From JBMDXB01 sp048594885 (GTDB lineage Bacteria; Acidobacteriota; Vicinamibacteria; Vicinamibacterales; 2-12-FULL-66-21): a stretch of DNA of 64,000 nt. The DNA lies in NCBI GenBank assembly GCA_048594885.1, contig JBMDXB010000093.1:1-64000 (forward strand), in the 5' to 3' direction. Numbering within the stretch: position 1 is the stretch's first letter; every line of letters begins with the position of its first letter. This document shows, piece by piece, positions 8,140 through 17,440 of this stretch. The notes beneath the pieces are model-generated. The model saw only the letters and a program-made list of their open reading frames with translations, had not been told where the DNA came from and did no database searches. The position numbers and the translations under genes were made by a program.

Positions 8140-9234
8140 ATGCCGAGACACAACATGGCGCGCGTCGGTGCGGCACTGAGCCTGCTCGCGTTCGCCGCCG
8201 GGTGCCGCAACAGCGCGCCAGCCGCGCAGCAGCCCGCGGGCGGCCCGCCGCCGGCAGCCGTCAAAATCGTCGAGCTCACGCCGACGCCGGTTGAGCAGAC
8301 GTCGGAATTCATCGCCGTCATCCGCTCGCTGCAGTCGACGACCGTGCAACCGGAGGTCAACGGGCTGGTCACCCGCATTTTCGTCAAGTCGGGCGATCGC
8401 GTCCGGCCGGGCACGCCGCTCGTGCAGATCAACGCCGACAAGCAGCAGGCGACCGTGCGCAGCACCGAGGCGAGCCGCGCCGGCACCGAGGCCGACGTCC
8501 AGTACTGGCGGCAGCAGGTCAAGCGCCTCGAATCGCTCGTCGGCGCGGGAGCGATCAGCCGGCAGGAGTTCGAGCAGGCGCAGAACTCCTTGCGCGTCGC
8601 CGAAGCGCGGCTCGCCGCGCTCGACGCGCAGGTCCGCGAAGGCCGTGTCGAGCTCCAGTACTACCGCGTCGATGCACCGCAGTCGGGTGTGGTCGGCGAC
8701 ATTCCGGTTCGCGTCGGCGATCGCGTCACGACATCGACGGTGATTACGACGATCGACGACAACGACGCGCTCGAGGCGTACGTCCAGGTGCCGCTCGACC
8801 GCGCGCCGCAGCTCCGCGTCGGCCTGCCCGTCCAGCTTCTCGATGCGGAAGGCAAGGCGGCGGCAACCAACCCGATCTCCTTCGTGGCGCCGCGCGTGGA
8901 CGATGCGACGCAGACCGTCCTGGTGAAGAGCCGCTTGCGTGAAGTGCCGGGGGCGGTTCGCGTCCAGCAGTTCGTCCGCTCACGCATCGTGTGGAGCAGC
9001 GCACCGGCTTTGACCGTACCGATTACCGCCGTCGTACGGGTGAGCGGCCAGTACTTCTGTTACGTCGCGCAGCCCGGCCCTGGCGGCGGCCTCGTCGCCA
9101 AACAGAAACCGGTCGTCGTCGGCGAGCTGCGCGGCAACGACTACATCGTCCGCAGCGGCCTGCAGCCTGGTGAGAAGGTCATCGTCTCCGGCATCCAGAA
9201 GATCGGGGACGGCGCGCCGGTGAGAGCGGAATAG
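8140..9234 (+). CDS. RND efflux periplasmic adaptor (membrane fusion protein, lipoprotein)
   Basis: A 364-residue AcrA/MexA-type adaptor that links the inner-membrane RND pump to an outer-membrane channel. The N-terminal signal ends in FAAGC with the lipidated Cys at residue 22; the -3 residue is Ala rather than Leu. The lipoyl half-motifs flank a short coiled-coil hairpin: PEVNGLVTRIFVKSGDRV before it and VDAPQSGVVGD after it. Beta-barrel and membrane-proximal segments follow (QPGEKVIVSGIQKIGDG near the C-terminus). The stop TAG is directly followed by the ATG of the pump gene with no spacer, so the two are co-translated. No outer-membrane factor is encoded beside them. Substrate is unknown. 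Confidence 0.93.
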   Translation: MPRHNMARVGAALSLLAFAAGCRNSAPAAQQPAGGPPPAAVKIVELTPTPVEQTSEFIAVIRSLQSTTVQPEVNGLVTRIFVKSGDRVRPGTPLVQINADKQQATVRSTEASRAGTEADVQYWRQQVKRLESLVGAGAISRQEFEQAQNSLRVAEARLAALDAQVREGRVELQYYRVDAPQSGVVGDIPVRVGDRVTTSTVITTIDDNDALEAYVQVPLDRAPQLRVGLPVQLLDAEGKAAATNPISFVAPRVDDATQTVLVKSRLREVPGAVRVQQFVRSRIVWSSAPALTVPITAVVRVSGQYFCYVAQPGPGGGLVAKQKPVVVGELRGNDYIVRSGLQPGEKVIVSGIQKIGDGAPVRAE

Positions 9235-12200
9235 ATGTTCGTCGACACCTTCATCCGCCGGCCGATCCTCGCGTCGGTCATCTCGCTCGTCATCATCCTG
9301 GCGGGCGCCGTCGCCATCCCGAACATGGCGGTCGCGTGGTACCCGCAGCTTGCGCCGCCCGTCATCAACGTCAGCGCCTTCTACACCGGCGCGAACGCGC
9401 AGGAAGTCGAGACCGCCGTCACGACTCCGCTCGAGCAGGCGATCAACGGCGTCGAGGGCATGCTCTACATGACGTCCTCGAGCACGAACTCGGGGATGGC
9501 GACGATTTCGGTGACCTTCGACGTCACGCGCGATCCGGACATCGCCGCCGTCGACGTGCAGAACCGCGTCAACCAGACGCTCGGCCGTATGCCGGCGGAA
9601 GTGCGGACGACCGGCATCAACGTGCAGAAGCAGTCGACCGGCTTCGTCATGGCGGTCGGCGTCTACGCGGAGAACGACGCCTACGACTCGCTGTTCCTGA
9701 GCAACTATCTCGACGTCTACGTCCGCGACGCGCTGAAGCGCATCCCCGGCGTCGCCGACGTGATGATCTTCGGCGAGCGCAAGTACTCGATGCGCCTGTG
9801 GCTGGATCCCGATCGGCTCGCCGCGCGCGAGCTGACGGCCGGCGACGTCGTCCAGGCGCTGCGCGAGCAGAACGTGCAGGTGGCGGCGGGGGCCGTCGGC
9901 CAGGCGCCCGCGCCCGCCGGGCAGATGTACCAACTGAGCGTGCGCGCGCTCGGGCGGTTGCGCGAGCCCGGAGAGTTCGAGAACATCATCGTGAAGAGCG
10001 GGCGCAGCGGCTCGCTGGTGCGCGTGCGTGACGTCGGCCGGGCGGAGCTCGGCGCGGAACAGTACGGCGCGCAGCTTCGCTTCCTCGCGCGTCCCGAACG
10101 TATCGGGCTGACACCCACCGCCGCGCAGCAGGCGTTTCAGGGCGGCGAAGCCGTCGGCTTCGGCGTCATCCAGCTCCCGACCGCCAACGCGCTCGACGTC
10201 GCCGACGGCGTGGTTGCCGAGCTGGAACGGCTCTCGAAGAGCTTCCCGCCGGGAATGAAATACCAGATCGCGGTCAACACGACGGACATCGTCCGGGATT
10301 CGATCACCGAAGTGGTCAAGACGCTGTTCGAGGCGATCGGGCTCGTCGTCCTGGTCATCTTCATCTTCCTGCAGACGTGGCGCAGCACGCTGATCCCGGC
10401 GATCACGATCCCGGTGTCGCTCGTCGGCGCCTTCGCGTTCGCGAAGATGATGGATTTCTCGATCAACACGCTGACGCTCTTCGGCATCGTCCTGGCGACC
10501 GGTATCGTCGTCGACGACGCGATCGTCGTGATCGAGAACATCGAGCGGCACATTCAGGAATACCGGGTGTCGGCTGCGAAAGCGGCCTCCGACGCGATGC
10601 GCGAGGTCTTCGGCGCCGTCATCGCCGCAGGCCTCGTGCTCGTCGCGGTGTTCGTGCCGGTGGCGTTCTTCCCCGGCACGACCGGCCGGCTGTACGCGCA
10701 GTTCTCGATCACGATTGCGTTTGCGGTCGCGCTGTCGGTGTTCAACGCCGTCACGCTGACGCCGGCGCTCTCCGCGCTGATGCTCGACCGGGAAAGCCAT
10801 CACAAGGGACGGATCTTCAGCGCCATCGAATCGGTGATTACCGCCGGCACGCACTTCTACGTGCGCGCACTGCGCGGCGTCATGCGCGCGCGCTGGGTCG
10901 TGCTCGCGGTGTTCATCGTCACGCTGGCGTTGACGTGGTGGATGTATCAGCAGGTGCCGCGTGCCTTCGTGCCGGAGGAGGACCAGGGATTCCTGATGGT
11001 CCAGGTCCAGGCGCCGTCAGGGGCGTCGCTGGAGTACACGGGCAACGTCGCGCGCGAGGCCGAACAGATCATCCTGAACGACCCGGACATCCTGGCGTTG
11101 TTCTCCGTCATGGGCTTCAGCTTCTCGGGCGCGGCCTCGAACCAGGGGATGATGTTCGTGCGGCTGCGGCCGCTGGAGATGCGCAGCGATCCCGAGCACT
11201 CGATCCGCGCCGTCGTCGGCCGGCTGACCGGGCAGCTCTTCGGCCTACCGGGAGCGAACGTGTTCGTGTTCACGCCGCCGTCGATTCCCGGGCTGAGCCG
11301 ATTCGGCGGGTTCGAGTTCCAGGTGCTCGACCAGACCGGAACAGACATCGCGAACCTCGCCCAAGCGACGCAGGGGGTTGCCATGGCTGGCAACCAGTCC
11401 CCCAGGCTTCGGCAGTTGTTCAGCCCGTTCACCGCCAACGATCCGCAGCTCCAGGTCACCATCGATCGTCAGCGCGCGCTCGCGCTGGGCCTGCCGCTGA
11501 ACGAGGTGACCAGCGCACTGCAGATCTTCCTCGGGTCGCAGTACGTCAACGACTTCGAGTTCAACAACCGCGCATATCGCGTCTACGTGCAGGCCGATCA
11601 GCAGTTCCGATCGAACCCGCAAGCGCTGAAGCAGCTCTACGCGCGAACGAGGACGGGTGAGATGGTGCCGCTCGAGCAGGTCGTCAGCATCAAGGAAGCC
11701 GCTGCGCCGCAGGTCATCAGCCACTTCAACCTGTTCCGCTCCGCGTCGATCAACGGGTCGGCCGCGCCCGGCGTCAGCTCCGGCGAGGCGTTGGAGGAGA
11801 TGGAGCGTATCGCCCAGCGAACGCTGCCCGAAGGCATGACCTACGCGTGGTCGGGCATGTCGCTCGAAGAAACGAAGGCCGGGCAGCAGGGCCTCTACAT
11901 CTTCGGCCTTGGCATCCTGCTCGTGTATCTGACGCTCGCGGCGCAGTACGAAAGCCTCGTGCTTCCGTTCATCGTCATGCTCGGCGTGCCACTGGCGATT
12001 CTCGGAGGACTCGGGGCGCAGTGGGCGCGCGGGCTGACCAACGACGTGTACTGCCAGATCGGGCTCGTCATCCTGATCGGTCTGGCGGCGAAGAACGCGA
12101 TCCTGATTGTGGAGTTCGCCGAACAATTGAGAGGGCGCGGCATGTCGGTCGTGGAGGCCGCCATCGAGGCGTCACGCATCCGTCTGCGGCCCATACTGAT

Positions 12201-12408
12201 GACGTCGCTGACGTTCATCCTCGCCGTCATCCCGCTCGCGTTCGCGACCGGCGCGGGTCAGGCGGCCCGGCACTCGGTCGGCACGACGGTGGGCGGCGGA
12301 ATGGTACTCTCGACGTTCCTGAACGTCATCATTATTCCGGTCCTCTATGTCATCGTACAGACGGCCAGAGGCGGCGGCGGTCGGCGACAGGCTCCCAAAC
12401 CCGCCTAA
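9235..12408 (+). CDS. RND family (HAE1) inner-membrane efflux pump
   Basis: A 1057-residue proton-driven multidrug-type transporter of the AcrB/MexB class. It starts MFVDTFIRRPILASVISL, a cytoplasmic start followed by TM1. Two periplasmic porter/docking loops lie between TM1-TM2 and TM7-TM8. TM4 carries the proton-relay aspartates in the segment GIVLATGIVVDDAIVVIENI near residue 420. The conserved GLAAKNAILIVEFAE is in TM10/11 near residue 955. Length fits HAE1. It begins immediately after the adaptor stop. Which compounds it exports cannot be told from sequence. Confidence 0.96.
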   Translation: MFVDTFIRRPILASVISLVIILAGAVAIPNMAVAWYPQLAPPVINVSAFYTGANAQEVETAVTTPLEQAINGVEGMLYMTSSSTNSGMATISVTFDVTRDPDIAAVDVQNRVNQTLGRMPAEVRTTGINVQKQSTGFVMAVGVYAENDAYDSLFLSNYLDVYVRDALKRIPGVADVMIFGERKYSMRLWLDPDRLAARELTAGDVVQALREQNVQVAAGAVGQAPAPAGQMYQLSVRALGRLREPGEFENIIVKSGRSGSLVRVRDVGRAELGAEQYGAQLRFLARPERIGLTPTAAQQAFQGGEAVGFGVIQLPTANALDVADGVVAELERLSKSFPPGMKYQIAVNTTDIVRDSITEVVKTLFEAIGLVVLVIFIFLQTWRSTLIPAITIPVSLVGAFAFAKMMDFSINTLTLFGIVLATGIVVDDAIVVIENIERHIQEYRVSAAKAASDAMREVFGAVIAAGLVLVAVFVPVAFFPGTTGRLYAQFSITIAFAVALSVFNAVTLTPALSALMLDRESHHKGRIFSAIESVITAGTHFYVRALRGVMRARWVVLAVFIVTLALTWWMYQQVPRAFVPEEDQGFLMVQVQAPSGASLEYTGNVAREAEQIILNDPDILALFSVMGFSFSGAASNQGMMFVRLRPLEMRSDPEHSIRAVVGRLTGQLFGLPGANVFVFTPPSIPGLSRFGGFEFQVLDQTGTDIANLAQATQGVAMAGNQSPRLRQLFSPFTANDPQLQVTIDRQRALALGLPLNEVTSALQIFLGSQYVNDFEFNNRAYRVYVQADQQFRSNPQALKQLYARTRTGEMVPLEQVVSIKEAAAPQVISHFNLFRSASINGSAAPGVSSGEALEEMERIAQRTLPEGMTYAWSGMSLEETKAGQQGLYIFGLGILLVYLTLAAQYESLVLPFIVMLGVPLAILGGLGAQWARGLTNDVYCQIGLVILIGLAAKNAILIVEFAEQLRGRGMSVVEAAIEASRIRLRPILMTSLTFILAVIPLAFATGAGQAARHSVGTTVGGGMVLSTFLNVIIIPVLYVIVQTARGGGGRRQAPKPA

Positions 12409-12553
12409 TTCTTGACTTTACTTGAATTTGCGTAGTACGCTGCCCGGTCTATTTCTTTGGATGTAAGGGCCCGATGTAGCGCTCGGGCGGGTTGAACGTC
12501 TGGCCACGGCGGGGGTCAGCGGGCCCGCCGGGACCGGGCTGGAGGGAGCGGCG

Positions 12554-12892
12554 ATGCAGATCGACGAACGGGTCGTCGACGGAGTGACCATCCTCGACCT
12601 GAAGGGGAAGATGACGCTCGGCGAAGGCGACGAGCTCCTGAAGGACAAGATCAACTCGCTCATCCAGCAGGATCGGAAGGCGCTGCTGCTCAACCTCGAA
12701 GGCGTTCCCTACATCGACAGCGCGGGCTTGGGAGAGATCGTCCGCACGTACACGACCGTGAGCCGGCAGGGAGGCAAGCTGAAGCTGCTGAACCTCACGA
12801 AGCGGATTCAGGATCTGCTCGCCATCACGAAGTTGCTGACCGTATTCGAGACTTACGAGTCCGAGGCGGAGGCGCTTAACAGCTTCAAGTAG
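12554..12892 (+). CDS. STAS-domain anti-sigma factor antagonist
   Basis: A 112-residue SpoIIAA/RsbV-like single STAS domain. The phosphoacceptor serine is in YIDSAGLGE (Ser56), where a kinase anti-sigma factor would phosphorylate it. The N-terminal MQIDERVVDGVTILDLKGKM and the helix after the serine fit the fold. No RsbW-like kinase is next to it, so its partner is elsewhere. The upstream spacer (12409-12553) has a TTGACT at 12412-12417 but no convincing -10. A GGCCCC/GGGGCC stem starts within the stop codon (12892-12907) without a T-tract. The glycan operon starts 44 bp downstream on the same strand. Confidence 0.92.
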   Translation: MQIDERVVDGVTILDLKGKMTLGEGDELLKDKINSLIQQDRKALLLNLEGVPYIDSAGLGEIVRTYTTVSRQGGKLKLLNLTKRIQDLLAITKLLTVFETYESEAEALNSFK

Positions 12893-12936
12893 GCCCCGAG
12901 CGGGGCCACCGCGCGAACTTACCCGCCGCGCTGAGA

Positions 12937-13926
12937 ATGGCGCGACCGACAATTCCGGATCTGCTCGAGCGGCCAGAGCCGCGCATGGCTGAACGTGTAG
13001 GCGCAGCCACCCGACGGCCGCTCGCCGTGAACCTCCTGCTGTCCCTGCGGCCCGCGCAGTGGACGAAGAACCTCATCATCTTCGCAGGGCTGCTCTTCTC
13101 GGAGCAGCGCCTTCTGCTCGATCCGGCCGCGGTCGGCCGTTCCGTCGCCGCCTTCGTGATCTTCTGCGCGCTGTCCGGCGTCGTCTACCTCGTCAACGAC
13201 GTCGTCGATCGCGACGCGGACCGGCAGCATCCGCTGAAGCGCAACCGGCCGATTGCGGCTGGACACGTGTCCGTTTCCGCTGCCTTGACGCTGGCAGCCG
13301 TGCTCGGCGTCGGCTCCCTCGCGGCCGCGTTCTGGCTGCGGCCCGCGTTCGGGATCATCGGGACGATGTATCTGGGACTGCTCGCGCTGTACTCCGGGCC
13401 GCTGAAGCACATCGTCATCCTCGACGTGCTGACGATTGCCGTCGGCTTCTTCCTCCGGGCGGCGGCCGGCGCGGTCGTCCTGCCGGTCACGATCAGCCAT
13501 TGGCTGCTGATCGTGACGATCCTCCTGGCGCTGTTCCTGGCGCTCAGCAAGCGACGGCACGAGCTCGTGCTGCTCGCCGACGGCGCCATCAGCCACCGGC
13601 GGATCCTGCAGGAGTACAGCCCGTACCTCCTCGATCAGATGATCTCGGTCGTCACCGCATCGACGCTGGTGACCTATGCCATCTACACGGTGAGTCCCGA
13701 GACGACCGAGAAGTTCGGGACGTCTCTGCTCGGGCTGACGCTGCCGTTTCCGCTCTACGGGATCTTTCGCTACCTCTATCTGGTCCACCAGAAGGAGGGC
13801 GGCGGAAGCCCGGCGGACATGCTGCTCACCGACAAGCCGCTGCTCGTGTGCGTCGCGCTCTGGGCCGCCGCTGTCGCGTTCATCATCTACGGATATGCGG
13901 GGGCGCTCGAGCGCCTGTTCCAATAG
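12937..13926 (+). CDS. UbiA-family prenyltransferase, decaprenyl-phosphate phosphoribosyltransferase-like
   Basis: A 329-residue membrane protein with about eight or nine TM segments. The Mg-diphosphate motif is NDVVDRDADRQHP near residues 87-99, followed by LKRNRPIAAG; the motif and context match the DPPR synthase branch (mycobacterial Rv3806c type), which transfers 5-phosphoribose from PRPP to a polyprenyl phosphate. The second Asp motif would lie in the LDVLTIAVGFFLRAAAG segment. In that pathway the product is later converted to a lipid-linked arabinose donor. Here it opens a run of overlapping or closely spaced genes for glycan assembly. The first 16 or so residues may not be real; Met17 is an alternative start. 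Confidence 0.85.
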   Translation: MARPTIPDLLERPEPRMAERVGAATRRPLAVNLLLSLRPAQWTKNLIIFAGLLFSEQRLLLDPAAVGRSVAAFVIFCALSGVVYLVNDVVDRDADRQHPLKRNRPIAAGHVSVSAALTLAAVLGVGSLAAAFWLRPAFGIIGTMYLGLLALYSGPLKHIVILDVLTIAVGFFLRAAAGAVVLPVTISHWLLIVTILLALFLALSKRRHELVLLADGAISHRRILQEYSPYLLDQMISVVTASTLVTYAIYTVSPETTEKFGTSLLGLTLPFPLYGIFRYLYLVHQKEGGGSPADMLLTDKPLLVCVALWAAAVAFIIYGYAGALERLFQ

Positions 13927-13928
13927 AC

Positions 13929-15188
13929 ATGCCGAAAGCCACAGTCGCCCTTCTCCGCACGAATCCCTCGACCGTCCTGAGGGACTACCACTCGCTGCTG
14001 AACCTTGCCGGGTATCAGGACGTTCTCGCCAAGGACGCCGATACTGCGCTGAAGGTGAACATCTCGTGGCACTTCTTCTTCCCCGGCAGCTCGACGACCC
14101 CGTGGCAGCTCGAAGGCGTGATCCGCGCGATGAAGCGCGACGGGTTCGATCCGTCTCTGATTCACGCCTGCCACAACCGAACCGTCGTCATCGACGCGCG
14201 GCTGGGCGAGCGCGAGAACAAGCAGGTCAACGTCATCGATGCGCACGGTTTGCGCAACATCCACGTCTACGAAGGCGAGGAGTGGATCAACATCCGCGAC
14301 GCCGTGGGCGACCTGACGAAGAAGTTCAGCTGCCTCAACGACGTCTACCCGAAGGGCTTCATGATCCCGAAGCGCTTCATCGGGGAAAACATCGTCCATT
14401 TGCCGACGGTGAAGACACACGTCTTCACGACGACCACCGGCGCGATGAAGAACGCGTTCGGCGGGCTGCTGAACGAGCACCGGCACTGGACCCATCCGGT
14501 CATCCACGAGACGCTCGTGGATCTGCTGATGATCCAGAAGAAGATCCACCGTGGCGTGTTCGCGGTGATGGACGGCACGTTCGCGGGGGACGGGCCCGGG
14601 CCGCGCTGCATGATGCCGCACGTGAAGAACGTGATTCTGGCCAGCGCCGATCAGGTGGCGATCGACGCCGTCGCCGCGAAGCTCATGGGCTTCGACCCGA
14701 TGTCGATCAAGTACATCCGCATGGCGCACGATGCGGGGCTCGGGTGCGGCGATCCGCGCGAGATCGAGATCGCCGGCGACACATCTGCCGCCGCGGAGAA
14801 CTGGCACTTCACCGGCCCGTTCAAGAAGATGACGTTCGCGTCGCGCATGCAGCATCAGATCTACTGGGGGCCGATGAAGAAGCCGATCGAATGGTCGCTC
14901 AAGACCGTTCTGGCGCCGTGGGCCTACATCGCCAGCGTCGTCTACCACGACAGCTTCTGGTATCCAGTGCTCGCGAAGCGGAGGATGCAGGATGTCCTCG
15001 GCAGTCCCTGGGGCCGGCTGTTCCGCAACTGGGAAACCGTGAGCGCGACCGACGAGGGATATCCTGACGTCGGCGGCGATGTGGCGGAGATTGAGAAGAC
15101 GGGTGCGAAGGCGCTGGTGCGCTCGATCGGCATTCTCGGCACGTGCGTGCGGGAAGCGCCGGAGTTCGCCGCGCGGCACCGCCGCTGA
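13929..15188 (+). CDS. DUF362 domain protein
   Basis: A 419-residue DUF362-family protein. Motifs seen: KVNISWHFFFPGSSTTPW near the N-terminus, LPTVKTHVFTTTTGAMKNAFGG near residue 160, and AVMDGTFAGDGPGPR followed by ASADQVAIDAVAAKLMG, which are the DUF362 hallmarks. Unlike many family members it has no CxxCxxC ferredoxin clusters. ATG at 13929 is only 2 bp after the stop of the prenyltransferase gene, so the genes are almost certainly co-translated. DUF362 has no settled biochemical function. The location suggests a step in processing or modifying the lipid-linked sugar, but that is inference. Confidence 0.88.
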   Translation: MPKATVALLRTNPSTVLRDYHSLLNLAGYQDVLAKDADTALKVNISWHFFFPGSSTTPWQLEGVIRAMKRDGFDPSLIHACHNRTVVIDARLGERENKQVNVIDAHGLRNIHVYEGEEWINIRDAVGDLTKKFSCLNDVYPKGFMIPKRFIGENIVHLPTVKTHVFTTTTGAMKNAFGGLLNEHRHWTHPVIHETLVDLLMIQKKIHRGVFAVMDGTFAGDGPGPRCMMPHVKNVILASADQVAIDAVAAKLMGFDPMSIKYIRMAHDAGLGCGDPREIEIAGDTSAAAENWHFTGPFKKMTFASRMQHQIYWGPMKKPIEWSLKTVLAPWAYIASVVYHDSFWYPVLAKRRMQDVLGSPWGRLFRNWETVSATDEGYPDVGGDVAEIEKTGAKALVRSIGILGTCVREAPEFAARHRR

Positions 15189-15203
15189 TTTCGAGTTTGC
15201 CAT

Positions 15204-15998
15204 ATGACAGATTTCAACATCCGGTCCGACAACGTCGACGTCGAGCAGATCATGAAGCAGATCCGCGCGCGCATTCGCGAGAAGCGCGGCGTCGACTACA
15301 CCGAGCAGGAAATCCGCGAGCTGGCGAACGTCAAGCTCGAGACATTCCTGGATCCGCGCGGCGTCCGTTCGGATCTCCTGCAGCAGTTCCGCCGGGTGCA
15401 GCAGAAGGATCCCCTGCCTCCGCCACCGAACTACAAGTTCGAAGACTCGACGCTGTTCTACTCGAACCGCGCGATCGTCCGCTGGATTCGCGCGCTGCTC
15501 AAGCCGATCCTCAAGCTGTTCTTCAACCCGAACCCGTTGATTCAGGCCCTGCACATCCAGTCGCAGCTCAACACACGCTGGGCGGAGCGCGAGGCGCGGC
15601 AAGACGACGACCAGCAGCGGATCGGGTCGCTGCAGTACGAGGTGATGCACAACCTCGTCGTCGAGCTGACGAGACTCGGGATCGAGGTGAAGAACCTGAA
15701 GATGCGCGTCGAATCGATGTCGAGCCGTCTCGATTTCGACGAGCGGCGCGCGCGCGCGCTCGAGGGCGTCGTGCAGTACCGCCCCGGCTCCGTCGCGCCA
15801 CTGCAGCCGCCGGCCGGTGGCGAGCCGCGGCCGGCGGGCGGCGCCGAGCAGGCAGAGCGGCGCACGCGCCGTCGCCGCCGCCGCGGACGCCGGCGTCCCG
15901 GACAAGGCGAGGGGTCCGTGGCGCAAGGTACCGAGAGCGCCGAGGCGCCGCCTCCTTCTCCGCAGGGGCCGGGAGAGCCTCCCTCCGACCTGTCGTGA
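15204..15998 (+). CDS. Uncharacterised glycan-operon protein with Arg-rich C-terminal tail
   Basis: A 264-residue protein without a recognised catalytic domain. The N-terminus (VDVEQIMKQIRARIREKRG) is an amphipathic helix of a kind often seen at the front of sugar-modifying enzymes in bacterial glycan clusters. A hydrophobic or amphipathic stretch (IRALLKPILKLFFNPNPLIQ, about residues 93-112) may sit at the membrane. A coiled-coil-like region follows (about residues 120-190). The last 70 residues are low complexity: Pro/Gly/Ala plus a basic block (RRTRRRRRRGRRR). The stop overlaps the GTG start of the next glycosyltransferase by four bases (GTGA). It may be a scaffold or membrane anchor for the glycosyltransferases; this is inference. 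Confidence 0.8.
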   Translation: MTDFNIRSDNVDVEQIMKQIRARIREKRGVDYTEQEIRELANVKLETFLDPRGVRSDLLQQFRRVQQKDPLPPPPNYKFEDSTLFYSNRAIVRWIRALLKPILKLFFNPNPLIQALHIQSQLNTRWAEREARQDDDQQRIGSLQYEVMHNLVVELTRLGIEVKNLKMRVESMSSRLDFDERRARALEGVVQYRPGSVAPLQPPAGGEPRPAGGAEQAERRTRRRRRRGRRRPGQGEGSVAQGTESAEAPPPSPQGPGEPPSDLS

Positions 15999-17440
15999 AG
16001 ATCGCGGTCGTCGTTCAGCGCTACGGGGCCGACATCAACGGCGGAGCGGAGCTGCACGCCCGCTACGTCACCGAGCGGCTGTCGCGCCACGCCACGGTGG
16101 AAGTCGTCACGACCTGCGCGAAGGACTACGTGACGTGGAAGAACGAGCTGCCTGCCGGCCTGGACACCGTCAACGGGATCGCCGTCCGGCGGTTCCCGGT
16201 GCATCGCGAGCGGTCGCCGGACGATTTTGGCCGCCATTCCTGGCGCGTCTTCGAGCAGCACCATTCGATCGCCGACGAGCTGGCGTGGCTGGAGAGCGAG
16301 GGACCCGCCAGTCGCTCGATGATCGAATACCTGGAACAGTCGGCGGGCGCGTTCGATTTCTTCGTCTTCTTCAGTTATCGCTACTATCACGCATGGCACG
16401 GGGCGCGAAGGCTGCACCGAAGGGCGGTCCTCGTGCCGACGGCGGAACGCGACGCCGCGATCGGCCTGTCGATCTTCGGCCCGGTGTTTCGTGGCGTCCG
16501 CGCGCTCATGTACAACTCGCACGAAGAGCGCGCGCTGATTCACGCCGCCGGCTCGAATCCGTCGGTGCCCGGCGTGATCGTCGGCGTCGGCTCCGAAGTC
16601 CCGCAGCGAACCGAGCCGCAGCGCTTCCGGCACAAGTTCAAGGTGACCCGCCCATTCGCGATCTACATCGGCCGGATCGACGAGAACAAGGGCTGCCGCG
16701 AGCTGTTCGACTACTTCTACCGCTACGCGTCGACGTTCCCACGCGGACTGGATCTCGTGTTGATCGGCAGCGCGATCATGCCGGTGCCGAAGCATCCGCG
16801 CATCCACCACCTCGGGTTTCTCTCGGATACCGACAAGTTCGACGCCCTGGCCGCCGCGGATCTGCTGATCATGCCGTCGTACTTCGAGAGCCTCTCGATG
16901 GTGGCGCTCGAGGCGTGGGCGCTGGGCCGGCCCGTGCTCGCCAACGGCCGCTGCGACGTGCTCAAGGGGCAGTGCATTCGCAGCGCCGCCGGGCTCTATT
17001 ACGAGAATTACGAGGAGTTCGTCGAGACGCTTTACGCGCTCGAGTCGAACGGGCCGCTGAACGCGCGCCTGGGGCGGAACGGACGCGAGTACTTTGCGCG
17101 TCATTACTCGTGGCCGGTCATCGAGCGGAAGTACCTCGACATGTTCGAGCAGTTGAAGCGTGCCGACGCGGAGCGCGGCACGGCGGTTCCACCCCTCGAA
17201 CCGCTGCCCGGGTGGTTCGCGCGTCGGCGCCGCGTGCTGCCGCCGTCGGGCAACGTTCTCGCGACGCTGCCCTCCGGCGCGGTCATCCCCGAGCGCGTGA
17301 TGGAACCGGACGGCGTGCCTGAGGAGGAACGGCGCGCGACCGAACGGCCTGCGCGCAGCCCGCGCCACGACCGCGGCGGACACCTGCGATCGCGCGCCCG
17401 GAGATCCGACCGACCCGTCCGCCGTCCGCGCCGCGCATGA
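15995..17440 (+). CDS. GT4-like glycosyltransferase (copy A)
   Basis: A 481-residue GT-B fold glycosyltransferase. The start is GTG at 15995, overlapping the previous stop, giving VKIAVVVQRYGADINGGAE. The donor-binding lobe has IGRIDENKGCRELFDYF and the EX7E motif in YFESLSMVALEAW near residue 308. The C-terminal 60 or so residues are basic and disordered. It is clearly paralogous to the glycosyltransferase at 19865: both have xxIVQRYGAxIxGGxE, TTCAxDYxxWKNE and VRRF near the N-terminus. It overlaps the next gene by ATGA (17437-17440). Donor and acceptor are unknown. It probably extends a lipid-linked or surface glycan in the cytoplasm. Confidence 0.9.
   Translation: MKIAVVVQRYGADINGGAELHARYVTERLSRHATVEVVTTCAKDYVTWKNELPAGLDTVNGIAVRRFPVHRERSPDDFGRHSWRVFEQHHSIADELAWLESEGPASRSMIEYLEQSAGAFDFFVFFSYRYYHAWHGARRLHRRAVLVPTAERDAAIGLSIFGPVFRGVRALMYNSHEERALIHAAGSNPSVPGVIVGVGSEVPQRTEPQRFRHKFKVTRPFAIYIGRIDENKGCRELFDYFYRYASTFPRGLDLVLIGSAIMPVPKHPRIHHLGFLSDTDKFDALAAADLLIMPSYFESLSMVALEAWALGRPVLANGRCDVLKGQCIRSAAGLYYENYEEFVETLYALESNGPLNARLGRNGREYFARHYSWPVIERKYLDMFEQLKRADAERGTAVPPLEPLPGWFARRRRVLPPSGNVLATLPSGAVIPERVMEPDGVPEEERRATERPARSPRHDRGGHLRSRARRSDRPVRRPRRA

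Noticed and set aside
8980..10854. A 624-codon open frame on the minus strand across the RND genes
   Set aside because: It is antisense to two well-supported genes with intact family motifs, has Arg/Asp-rich composition typical of reverse-frame GC bias, and shows no domain.
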